Shown here piece by piece: positions 1 through 5,535 of a stretch of 9,308 nucleotides of DNA (position 1 is its first letter; the number at the start of each line of letters is the position of its first letter). The translations under genes and the position numbers were made by a program. Source of the stretch: Sphingobacteriales bacterium (lineage in GTDB: Bacteria > Bacteroidota > Bacteroidia > Chitinophagales > Chitinophagaceae); assembly GCA_024640385.1 (NCBI GenBank), contig JAHEFC010000141.1:1-9308 (forward strand), written 5' to 3'. The notes beneath the pieces were generated by a model. It saw only the letters and a list, made by a program, of their open reading frames with translations, was not told the DNA's origin and did no database searches.

Positions 1-1
1 C

Positions 2-748
2 AAAACGCTGGGAGCCTATCTTCAGCAGATCACCTTACTTACAGATGCCGACGAAAAAGACCCGAATGCAGATACGGTGAAACTGATGACCATACATGCT
101 GCCAAGGGATTGGAATTCTCTTGCGTATTTGCCGCAGGACTAGAAGAAATGCTTTTCCCGAATGCCATGAGCATCAATACCCGGGAAGAATTGGAAGAAG
201 AAAGAAGGCTGTTTTATGTTGTGATCACCAGGGCCAAGAAAAGACTGTGGATCACCTATGCCAATACAAGATATAAGTTCGGCACCCTGGTACAGAACGA
301 ACCATCCAGGTTCATCGATGAGCTGCCGGAACAATTCATCGATCGTTCCTTTGCGGGCGGGGGCATCAAGAACCAGGGCTTTGGCGGCAATGCATACGAC
401 AGGATGCATGGTGGCTGGAGAAATCAAAATACCTCCCCCGGTGGCGGCCGCAGCAATCAGGCCTGGGAAGCAGAACAGCGCTATGGCGCCCCTCCCAAAT
501 CAACGCCTTCATACATGCCTCCAAAAGCTCCGGCTAAGGTAGTGGAACATGTTCCCAGCGCCGATTTCAAACCCAGCGACACCACGGCATTAGAAGCAGG
601 CATGAAAGTAGAACATCAAAAATTCGGGTTTGGGGAAGTGGTCAAGATGGAAGGCGCTGCACACAATCCTATTGCTACCATCCGGTTCGACAACAATGGC
701 GAGAAAAAGATCATGTTGAATTATGCGAAGCTGAGGATCATAATCTAA
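2..748 (+). CDS. uvrD: UvrD/PcrA-type DNA helicase, C-terminal part (5' end outside window)
   Basis: An SF1A 3'-5' DNA helicase acting in DNA repair and in clearing replication or transcription conflicts. The reading frame is open from base 2, so the gene starts left of the window and 248 residues are visible. Helicase motif V is at visible residues 26-39 (VKLMTIHAAKGLEF). Motif VI follows at about 66-81 (EERRLFYVVITRAKKRL), with the TRA arginine expected to contact ATP. Residues about 117-195 form a Gly/Asn/Pro-rich, probably disordered linker. The last 48 residues (from GMKVEHQKFGFGEV) match the C-terminal Tudor-like fold of PcrA/UvrD, known in that family to contact RNA polymerase. The ATP-binding motifs lie upstream and cannot be checked. 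An in-frame GTG at 77 is internal, not the start. It converges with the gene at 807-1163. The family is certain; UvrD versus PcrA naming is conventional. Confidence 0.95.
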   Translation, partial: KTLGAYLQQITLLTDADEKDPNADTVKLMTIHAAKGLEFSCVFAAGLEEMLFPNAMSINTREELEEERRLFYVVITRAKKRLWITYANTRYKFGTLVQNEPSRFIDELPEQFIDRSFAGGGIKNQGFGGNAYDRMHGGWRNQNTSPGGGRSNQAWEAEQRYGAPPKSTPSYMPPKAPAKVVEHVPSADFKPSDTTALEAGMKVEHQKFGFGEVVKMEGAAHNPIATIRFDNNGEKKIMLNYAKLRIII

Positions 749-807
749 ATTCCGAATTCCGGATTGCGTATTCCGGATTCTTACATTCACAATCCGGAAT
801 ACGGAAT
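749..807. repeat. Dispersed ATTCCGGATT-type repeat with hairpin potential
   Basis: The 31-nt unit at 749-779 is built from variants of ATTCCGGATT. It matches the 31-nt unit at 8621-8651 at 27 of 31 positions without gaps. Its right half (763-779) is complementary to 791-807 at 16 of 17 positions, with an 11-nt loop, so a hairpin forms between the convergent helicase gene and the gene at 807-1163. It could end transcription from either side, but no T-tract follows on either strand, so intrinsic termination is doubtful. The right arm stops matching where the stop codon of the minus-strand gene begins. The element looks like a mobile or expanding intergenic repeat; no known family name is assigned. 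Confidence 0.75.
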
Positions 808-820
808 TACATTAATGTAA
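807..820. repeat. 14-bp perfect palindrome over a stop codon
   Basis: TTACATTAATGTAA is its own reverse complement. It covers the last codons and the stop of the minus-strand membrane protein gene and directly abuts the hairpin at 763-807. TTACATT also occurs in that hairpin's loop (781-787). It could be a protein-binding site or simply chance in AT-rich DNA. Confidence 0.4.
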
Positions 821-1163
821 AAAGAAGCCAGCTCGCCAGGATAATTGACGCGATAAAGAATATTTTCAAAAGCAGGGATCTCCCCTGCTTTTTTCTTTCA
901 TTGCGAAATATGATGGCTGCGATAACAAGCATTACAATGAGCAGCAACGCTGATACACTGGGATTCTTCAGCCAGCCGGGATAAAATGAGATAAATTCCT
1001 GTTTTGCTTCCTCAAAATTTTCGACCCTTGTAGAGATCAGGATCCACCGAAGGATATCTGCCAATGCGATTCCGAATAAAATGAACGCAAGAACCAGCGG
1101 GGCAGTAACCTTTTTCAAATGAAGAATTTCATTTGAATATACGGAAATCAAACGCCCAAACAA
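807..1163 (-). CDS. Small three-helix membrane protein, unrecognised
   Basis: An uncharacterised protein of about 118 residues; no family was recognised. Three hydrophobic stretches are visible at about residues 20-41, 69-87 and 99-117, separated by a charged loop (about 44-65) and a short basic segment (NERKKQGR), so it is an inner-membrane protein. The start is uncertain. There is no ATG in the N-terminal region, so TTG at 1163 is used, with TTG codons at 5 and 16 as alternatives. The frame is open back to 1190, into the end of the upstream lipoprotein gene. Only 8 bases separate it from that gene's stop, so co-transcription and perhaps coupled translation are likely. Its stop lies in a palindrome beside a repeat hairpin. 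Reality of the gene is supported by the clean transmembrane pattern and tight spacing, not by homology. Confidence 0.65.
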   Translation of the reverse strand: MFGRLISVYSNEILHLKKVTAPLVLAFILFGIALADILRWILISTRVENFEEAKQEFISFYPGWLKNPSVSALLLIVMLVIAAIIFRNERKKQGRSLLLKIFFIASIILASWLLFTLM

Positions 1164-1171
1164 TTTGGAAT

Positions 1172-1723
1172 TTACTGCCTGAATAATATATCACTAAACT
1201 TCACCGTACACTCTTCAAAAGTATAATCCGCGCCAGGAGGAATATTATACCTGAGTTTAGTGATGTTGCCATTCCATTTCTTAAGAACGGGATCGTACTG
1301 GATCACAATGTCAGCCTCAAGGGGTTCATCCACGCACACGGTGCCCTGGCCAACTACATCGCAAAAAAACACATTGACCTTATCTGCATCATCCGGAAGT
1401 TTATATGTGCCTTCGATCTTCATCGGATCTGTTTGATTATAAAACACCACCGAAGCAGAGATGGTAGGCTCTACTGTGGTGATCTTCTTACCCCCGATAT
1501 CAAACACCAGGTTGGCTCCCTTGACCTGGAAATCTGCCTTGAAGGCTGACGAAGCATCTAAATTCAGTGCAGTTTCAACCTGGGTATTGGTTTGTCCGTT
1601 GGTAAAGGTTCTTGTCCGTTTAAGTGTAAAGTCAGCCTGTGGCATGGATTTGGGATCGAATGGGTCTTTTTTGCACCCGGTGGCTAATACCAGTAACATT
1701 AACGCCATGTAAACATATCTCAT
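1172..1723 (-). CDS. Putative lipoprotein, unrecognised
   Basis: A 183-residue predicted lipoprotein. The N-terminus has a short hydrophobic segment ending in a lipobox (LVLATGC), placing the lipidated cysteine at residue 17, followed by KKDPFDP. The mature part is hydrophilic and beta-rich in appearance, with alternating hydrophobic stretches (NLVFDIGG, TISASVVFYN, ADIVIQYD) suggesting a small beta-sandwich. It contains three further cysteines at 121, 130 and 172; the first two might form a disulfide. No family was recognised. The ATG at 1723 is supported by the signal sequence right behind it and by a promoter-like box 21 bases upstream. The membrane protein gene follows 8 bases downstream, so the pair may work together at the cell envelope; that is inference. 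Confidence 0.8.
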   Translation of the reverse strand: MRYVYMALMLLVLATGCKKDPFDPKSMPQADFTLKRTRTFTNGQTNTQVETALNLDASSAFKADFQVKGANLVFDIGGKKITTVEPTISASVVFYNQTDPMKIEGTYKLPDDADKVNVFFCDVVGQGTVCVDEPLEADIVIQYDPVLKKWNGNITKLRYNIPPGADYTFEECTVKFSDILFRQ

Positions 1724-1744
1724 CTGTTGATTCTTTTATTAGGG

Positions 1745-1775
1745 CAAACATATACCGGATAGGCAGATCACGCAA
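1745..1775 (-). promoter_or_regulatory. Bacteroidota-type promoter for the lipoprotein gene
   Basis: On the minus strand TATGTTTG (1752-1745) fits the Bacteroidota -7 consensus TAnnTTTG exactly. A TTG (1775-1773) lies 20 bases further upstream, the usual place of the -33 box (consensus TTTG, here ATTG). The lipoprotein ATG follows 21 bases after the -7 box. Confidence 0.55.
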
Positions 1776-2002
1776 TCACATCTATATGTTATTCTTCCTT
1801 ACTTGAAGGAAATACAATAGAAACTCATGCCATGAAATTTGCGTACCGATCGCAATTAGAACTAATAAAGAGTCAGCGGTGGGTAGTCTTGCCCGCCACT
1901 TTTTAGGCCAGATAGGACCTTCATTTTCTCAAGCCCCTGTGCAGCACAGACGCCGCCCGTTAAAAACCGGGCAGAACTGGCCATACCGTTGCAGATGAAA
2001 TG

Positions 2003-2010
2003 TAACTTTA
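2003..2010 (+). promoter_or_regulatory. Possible -7 box of the ECF sigma operon
   Basis: TAACTTTA matches TAnnTTTG except at the last base and ends 26 bases before the ATG at 2037. No good -33 box is found at 19-21 bases spacing. If used, transcription would begin downstream of the alternative starts at 1989 (TTG) and 1995 (ATG), favouring 2037 as the sigma start. Confidence 0.35.
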
Positions 2011-2036
2011 TTGAAACTGCCGCGACAAACCCTACG

Positions 2037-2543
2037 ATGCCACAAGCCAGGCCGCAACAGGAATTTCTGAATCTCGTAGAACAGCACCGGGGTATCCTGG
2101 TGAAGATCTGCGCCCTGTATGCGCGCCAGCCTGAAGAACGTGAAGACCTTTTCCAGGAGATCATCGTCCAGCTCTGGAAAGCCTGGCCATCTTTCAAAGG
2201 CTTGTCCAAGTTCAGTACCTGGATGTACCGTATTGCATTAAACACTTCTATTTCCGGGTTGAGGAAGAAAAGGACTGAGCTTGTGTTCATGGATCATGCC
2301 CAATTACCCGATGCCGTACATGAGGAAGACGGTGACAGAAGGGAAAAAATGAACTCCCTGTACAAAGCCATCAGGGAGCTACCTGAGATCGACCGCGCCG
2401 TTGTTATGCTTTACCTGGAAGACAATTCTTATGAGGAAATGGAAGAGATCCTTGGCATCTCGCAGGGCACCCTGCGCGTGAAAATGACAAGGATCAAAGA
2501 GAAACTTAAAAGAACCATTCAAACTATGGAGTATGGAACTTGA
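2037..2543 (+). CDS. ECF-type RNA polymerase sigma factor
   Basis: A small sigma-70 family factor of the extracytoplasmic-function group, directing RNA polymerase to a specific promoter set. With the ATG at 2037 it has 168 residues, typical for the group. Region 2 spans about residues 10-77 and includes EREDLFQEIIVQLWKAWPSF and FSTWMYRIALNT, the segments that bind core polymerase and melt the -10 DNA. Region 4 covers about 105-162, with a helix-turn-helix around SYEEMEEILGISQGTLRVKM that would read the -35 element. Regions 3 and 1 are absent, as expected. Starts at 1989 (TTG) or 1995 would add 14-16 residues with no sigma homology and overlap a -7-like box, so 2037 is preferred. Its last 11 bases overlap the next gene, a membrane protein likely to control it. 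Confidence 0.92.
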   Translation: MPQARPQQEFLNLVEQHRGILVKICALYARQPEEREDLFQEIIVQLWKAWPSFKGLSKFSTWMYRIALNTSISGLRKKRTELVFMDHAQLPDAVHEEDGDRREKMNSLYKAIRELPEIDRAVVMLYLEDNSYEEMEEILGISQGTLRVKMTRIKEKLKRTIQTMEYGT

Positions 2544-3177
2544 ACAATTGAAAGACATGTGGAAGGAGCAGGAGCCCCCAAAGGCGCTTAGTGATGTTCA
2601 GCCATTACTGGCCAGGAAATCCAATTCACCCATCGCGAAGATGAAGAGACATCTTATGATCGAACTCATTGCCGTGATCATATTGTATGGCCTGGTGATC
2701 ATCTATTTCTTCGCAGCCTACGGGGGAAGATTTGCATCTGTCTCTCTTCTTTATCTGCTTATTGGCCTGGTTTTCTGCATTTACTATTTTAAAAAATTCC
2801 GACTGCTGAATGAGATGCAGTGCATGGCCTGCCAGGTAAAAACCAATCTGAGCAAGCAGTTGAATACGCTTGAAAAATATATCCGCTTCTATCTTATTGC
2901 AGGCACCGCGCTTATTCCTGTTGTACTGATATTTTTCTATTGGTTCGAAAACACCTATATGCCAAAGGGCCGGGAATTTTTCTTTGTACAGCCTTCTGAT
3001 TCTATTTCCGTTTTGTATTCATTGAGCATGTTCCTGCTCAAAACAACGATAGTCACCATTATATTCTACTACATCAATAAATGGTACGTGCGTAAGTTGT
3101 ATGGCAAACACATTGAGAAGCTCAGGGAAATGCTTTCACAGATGGAAGACGATGCCGTTTCCTCCTATCCAAAATAG
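2533..3177 (+). CDS. Four-helix membrane protein, putative anti-sigma factor
   Basis: A 214-residue integral membrane protein. The cytoplasmic N-terminus begins MELEQLKDMWKEQE, a pattern often seen in Bacteroidota proteins encoded right after ECF sigma genes. Hydrophobic segments lie at about residues 41-62, 69-87, 118-137 and 158-182, with a charged C-terminal tail (KLYGKHIEKLREMLSQMED). The start codon overlaps the sigma gene by 11 bases, which points to coupled translation and a fixed ratio of the two proteins. By position it is a candidate anti-sigma factor holding the sigma factor at the membrane. No zinc-finger (ZAS) HxxxCxxC motif is visible, so the interaction mode would differ from classical anti-sigma proteins. 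Function is inference from context; the membrane topology is seen in the sequence. Confidence 0.8.
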   Translation: MELEQLKDMWKEQEPPKALSDVQPLLARKSNSPIAKMKRHLMIELIAVIILYGLVIIYFFAAYGGRFASVSLLYLLIGLVFCIYYFKKFRLLNEMQCMACQVKTNLSKQLNTLEKYIRFYLIAGTALIPVVLIFFYWFENTYMPKGREFFFVQPSDSISVLYSLSMFLLKTTIVTIIFYYINKWYVRKLYGKHIEKLREMLSQMEDDAVSSYPK

Positions 3178-3199
3178 TACCTTCATTAAAATTTTCATT

Positions 3200-4111
3200 A
3201 TGTCATTGCGGTGGTTATTGATCGGTTTTATTGTGCTGGCTTCCTGTAGTTCGTCGAAAAAAACCGTTAAGAAAGAAGATAAAGGTCCTGCTGTCGAGAA
3301 CGCTTTGTTATGGTCAGTTTCAGGAAAAGGCCTGACCACTCCATCTTACCTGTACGGCACCATTCACATCATCTGCAAACAGGATTTTCTTTTCTCCAAC
3401 ACACTAAGGCAAAAGATCTCAGAATCAAAAAATGTTTACCTGGAACTGGATATGGATGATCCATCGATGATGATCAAGATGGCCACACTGGTGGTGATGA
3501 AAGACAAAACGCTGAAAGACCTGATGAGCGCAGCTGATTATAAGATCGTTTCTGATTATGTGAAAGACTCATTGGGCATGCCTATGATGCTGTTTAACAG
3601 GATGAAGCCTATCACACTGATGAGTCTTATCTATACCAAAGTACTTCCCTGCAGCAGCACTGAATCTTACGAGGGCAAATTTGTAGAACTGGCCAAGGCA
3701 CAAAAAAAAGAAGTGAAGGGACTCGAAACCATCGAAGACCAGATGCGTGTTTTTGACAAGATCCCGGATTCTGTGGAAGCACAGATGATACTGGAAATGA
3801 TACGCACCATGCCGGAACAAAGAAAACAAATGGAAGAGATGGTAGAATCTTACAAGAAAGAAAACATTCAGCAACTGGCAGACCAAATGAGTGAATCGCC
3901 TGAGTGGAAAGGGTTTGAAGATATTCTGCTGGCCGATCGAAATCGTAACTGGATAACTATTATGGAAGCCGCAATGAAACAGGGTCCGCAGATATTTGCG
4001 GTTGGGGCAGGACATTTACCGGGGAAAGACGGTGTGATCAATCTTCTCAGAGCTGCAGGATATACAGTTACACCTGTTAAGCAGAGCTTTGGTGAAATGG
4101 CAAAAAATTAG
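3200..4111 (+). CDS. TraB/GumN-family lipoprotein (TIKI-like putative protease)
   Basis: A 303-residue envelope protein of the TraB/PrgY/GumN family, related to the TIKI metalloproteases. The start at 3200 is chosen because a lipoprotein signal follows directly (MSLRWLLIGF, lipobox VLASC, lipidated Cys16). The open frame runs back to an ATG at 3101 and an ATG at 3152, but those overlap the preceding gene and would bury the signal. Both family GxxH motifs are present: G53-T-I-H56 near the start of the domain and G269-A-G-H272 near its end. A conserved-looking YLELD (Glu82) and an RNRNW segment at 247-251 also fit. The middle is unusually Met-rich (22 Met in total). It follows the membrane protein by 22 bases and is probably co-transcribed with the sigma pair. 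Proteolytic activity is inferred from TIKI, not shown. Confidence 0.88.
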   Translation: MSLRWLLIGFIVLASCSSSKKTVKKEDKGPAVENALLWSVSGKGLTTPSYLYGTIHIICKQDFLFSNTLRQKISESKNVYLELDMDDPSMMIKMATLVVMKDKTLKDLMSAADYKIVSDYVKDSLGMPMMLFNRMKPITLMSLIYTKVLPCSSTESYEGKFVELAKAQKKEVKGLETIEDQMRVFDKIPDSVEAQMILEMIRTMPEQRKQMEEMVESYKKENIQQLADQMSESPEWKGFEDILLADRNRNWITIMEAAMKQGPQIFAVGAGHLPGKDGVINLLRAAGYTVTPVKQSFGEMAKN

Positions 4112-4150
4112 AGAAGCGGAGAGTTAGAATTCTCTTTCTCTCCGCCTCTC
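4111..4150. terminator. Convergent terminator hairpin between TraB-family and ferritin genes
   Basis: GAGAAGCGGAGAG (4111-4123) pairs with CTCTCCGCCTCTC (4138-4150) at 12 of 13 positions around a 14-nt loop. Read on the minus strand the stem is followed by TAATTTTTT, a good U-tract, so it fits best as the ferritin terminator. On the plus strand the downstream sequence is only pyrimidine-rich. The stem starts on the last base of the plus-strand stop codon. Confidence 0.7.
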
Positions 4151-4170
4151 TTCCTCTCTGACTTACTGAT

Positions 4171-4689
4171 TTATTTTCCTTCTTTTCCTCCGCCTGCAGG
4201 AGCAGCAATACTTGAAAGGTCACGATCGAACAGGTAATGACCTGCCTTATCGTCGCCGATCAGTTTGAGTTTGTCCATGATCTTGCGTGCAAGTGCTTCT
4301 TCTTCGATCTGCTCACTCACATACCACTGGAGGAAATTATGGGTGGTATAGTCTTTTTCTTTAAGGCAGATATCCACCAGCTTATTGATCTCAGAGCTTA
4401 CATGGATCTCATGATCAAGAACCATCTGGAACAGGGGTTTAATGCCCTTGTATTTTGCCGGGGGTTGGGCAAGTTTTGGAATTATGCCATGTCCTCCGCG
4501 CTCATTGATGAATTTCACCAGTTTGAGCATATGCATCCTTTCTTCATCGGAATGCTTAAAAAGGAAATTACTGATCCCTTCATAGCCTTCAACCTCGGCC
4601 CAGGAGGCCATGGCTAGGTAGATTTGGGACGACTCTGCTTCTAACACAACCTGCTGATTCAGTGCAGTTTCTATTTTCGGTGATAACAT
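4171..4689 (-). CDS. ftnA: Bacterial non-heme ferritin
   Basis: An iron-storage protein that oxidises Fe(II) and stores it as ferric mineral in a 24-subunit cytoplasmic shell. The 172-residue length is close to E. coli FtnA. The ferroxidase residues known from FtnA appear at the same numbers: Glu17, Glu50 and His53 (SDEERMHM) for the first site, Glu94 (DHEIH), Gln127 and Glu130 (YVSEQIEEE) for the second and third iron positions, with Tyr24 and Trp122 also conserved. There is no heme-binding Met at the bacterioferritin position, and the four-helix bundle pattern is intact. The C-terminal tail (APAGGGKEGK) is Gly-rich and probably disordered. The ATG at 4689 gives the standard N-terminus MLSPKIE. 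It is transcribed alone, away from an Fe-S protein gene, and closed by the hairpin at 4111-4150. Iron control is plausible; no Fur box was recognised. Confidence 0.95.
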   Translation of the reverse strand: MLSPKIETALNQQVVLEAESSQIYLAMASWAEVEGYEGISNFLFKHSDEERMHMLKLVKFINERGGHGIIPKLAQPPAKYKGIKPLFQMVLDHEIHVSSEINKLVDICLKEKDYTTHNFLQWYVSEQIEEEALARKIMDKLKLIGDDKAGHYLFDRDLSSIAAPAGGGKEGK

Positions 4690-4757
4690 AAGTTTGATTT
4701 AGTGGTGTAAGATACTAAGGTTTACGATTTTGGAAAATAATCGCCTCTTCGGCCGTC

Positions 4758-4772
4758 TTTAACTATGTTAAA
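4758..4772. promoter_or_regulatory. Small palindrome between ferritin and nfu-type genes, possible operator
   Basis: TTTAAC-TAT-GTTAAA has perfect 6-bp arms around 3 bases. It lies about 70 bases upstream of the ferritin ATG and 24 bases before the -7 box proposed for the Fe-S gene, a suitable place for a dimeric regulator acting on either. It does not resemble the canonical Fur box. AT-rich palindromes of this size can occur by chance. Confidence 0.3.
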
Positions 4773-4795
4773 CAATAAAAAGCCCTGCTTGTTCT

Positions 4796-4803
4796 TAATT
4801 TTG
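4796..4803 (+). promoter_or_regulatory. -7 box (TAATTTTG) of the nfu-type gene
   Basis: TAATTTTG fits the Bacteroidota consensus TAnnTTTG exactly. No clear TTTG is found at 19-21 bases upstream, so the promoter is only half supported. Transcription would begin near 4810, placing most of the repeat hairpin in the mRNA leader. Confidence 0.45.
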
Positions 4804-4807
4804 TACT

Positions 4808-4853
4808 CTACCTCCAAGGTCCCTACCTCCAAGGTCGGTACCTTGGAGGTAGG
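4808..4853. repeat. Three-copy 13-nt repeat forming a perfect hairpin in a gene leader
   Basis: CTACCTCCAAGGT occurs at 4808-4820 and again at 4823-4835, and its exact reverse complement ACCTTGGAGGTAG at 4840-4852. The second and third copies form a perfect 14-bp stem (4822-4835 with 4840-4853) with a CGGT loop. The first copy could pair with the third instead, giving two mutually exclusive hairpins. No T-tract follows, so it is not a standard terminator. An AGGAGGG at 4863-4869 lies 20 bases before the ATG at 4890, too far for a normal Shine-Dalgarno. The element may be a dispersed REP-like repeat or a leader regulatory structure. Confidence 0.8.
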
Positions 4854-4889
4854 AAAATACCCAGGAGGGTTCGATAAAAAAAGACAATT

Positions 4890-5483
4890 ATGATACAAAC
4901 AGGAAGCCCCGTGATCAGTATATACACAGAAATGACGCCAAACCCCGAAACCATGAAGTTTGTGGCAAACAAACTGCTTTACCCGGGTAAAAGCATCGAT
5001 TTCCCCGATATCGATTCAGCAAACCCTTCGCCTTTGGCCGTTCAGTTGTTTGGCTTCCCTTTTGTGAAAGCGGTGTTTATTGCCAGCAACTTCGTAACCA
5101 TTACCCGTACCCCAGATACGGATTGGGAAGACGTGAAGCCTGCTATCCGCCAGTTCCTGAAAGATTACCTGGAAGAAGGCAAAGTGGTGATCAATGAAGA
5201 CCAGGTACTGGAAACCCAGAAAAAAGACGATATCGTTCTTTCAGAAGATGGGGACGTGGTCCATCGCATTAAAGAACTTTTGGAGAATTACGTGAAGCCG
5301 GCTGTTGAAATGGATGGCGGAGCCATACAGTTCAAGAAATTTGAAGATGGGGTGGTAACACTGATGTTGCAAGGCAGCTGCTCCGGCTGTCCTTCTTCGA
5401 TGATCACGCTTAAGGCTGGAATCGAACAGATGATGAAAAGGATGATCCCTGAGGTTGAAGAAGTAGTTGCAGAAGCAGAATAA
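4890..5483 (+). CDS. Nfu-type iron-sulfur cluster scaffold/carrier protein
   Basis: A 197-residue protein that carries assembled Fe-S clusters to target enzymes in the cytoplasm. The N-terminal Nfu_N domain (about residues 9-97) shows the typical YTEMTPNPETMKFVANK and SPLAVQLFGFPFVKAVFI segments. A linker at about 98-120 leads to the C-terminal NifU domain (about 122-195) with VKPAVEMDGGAIQF and the cluster-binding CSGC motif (Cys164, Cys167). This layout resembles mitochondrial NFU1 rather than E. coli NfuA, whose N-terminal domain is a degenerate A-type carrier. The ATG at 4890 is the natural start; the next Met (15) lies inside the conserved segment. It is divergent from ferritin across a 200-base region with a -7 box and a hairpin repeat, and is followed by a strong terminator, so it is probably monocistronic. 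No other SUF or ISC genes are in the window. Confidence 0.93.
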   Translation: MIQTGSPVISIYTEMTPNPETMKFVANKLLYPGKSIDFPDIDSANPSPLAVQLFGFPFVKAVFIASNFVTITRTPDTDWEDVKPAIRQFLKDYLEEGKVVINEDQVLETQKKDDIVLSEDGDVVHRIKELLENYVKPAVEMDGGAIQFKKFEDGVVTLMLQGSCSGCPSSMITLKAGIEQMMKRMIPEVEEVVAEAE

Positions 5484-5502
5484 AAAATTGCAGATAAAAA
5501 GT

Positions 5503-5533
5503 AAAAGGCTGAATGGGAATTCAGCCTTTTTTT
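5503..5533. terminator. Bidirectional intrinsic terminator
   Basis: AAAAGGCTGAAT (5503-5514) and ATTCAGCCTTTT (5519-5530) form a perfect 12-bp stem with a GGGA loop, running into TTTTTTT on the plus strand. The minus strand also gives a T-rich tail (TTTTACTTTTT). It sits between the convergent nfu-type and hydrolase genes and should end both transcripts. Confidence 0.9.
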
Positions 5534-5535
5534 AT

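Larger units (their letters stand above)
1724..2036. other. Divergent intergenic region between lipoprotein and ECF sigma genes
   Basis: This 313-base stretch holds no convincing gene. Besides the minus-strand promoter it contains two possible RNA structures on the plus strand. The first is an imperfect stem, 1875-1885 with 1890-1900 (8 Watson-Crick pairs, 2 G-U, 1 mismatch, loop GTCT), followed by five T's, which resembles an intrinsic terminator. The second is a weak 5-bp stem GCCCG/CGGGC at 1955-1959 and 1968-1972. If a plus-strand transcript starts well upstream, the first stem could act as an attenuator ahead of the sigma operon or end a short RNA. No good upstream plus-strand promoter was found, so its role is open. 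Confidence 0.4.

Noticed and set aside
749..807. CRISPR or tandem-repeat array
   Set aside because: The sub-units are short, imperfect, without regular unique spacers, and no cas gene is nearby.
1862..2290. A 142-codon minus-strand open frame over the sigma gene and its upstream region
   Set aside because: Most of it is antisense to conserved sigma region 2, and it shows no domain or signal sequence.
3101..3199. N-terminal extension of the TraB/GumN frame
   Set aside because: It overlaps the preceding gene and would place a lipoprotein signal in the interior; the ATG at 3200 gives a proper signal with lipobox.
3569..4015. A 148-codon minus-strand open frame rich in His and Phe
   Set aside because: It is antisense to the TraB/GumN domain; the composition is the mirror of Met/Glu/Lys codons on the coding strand.
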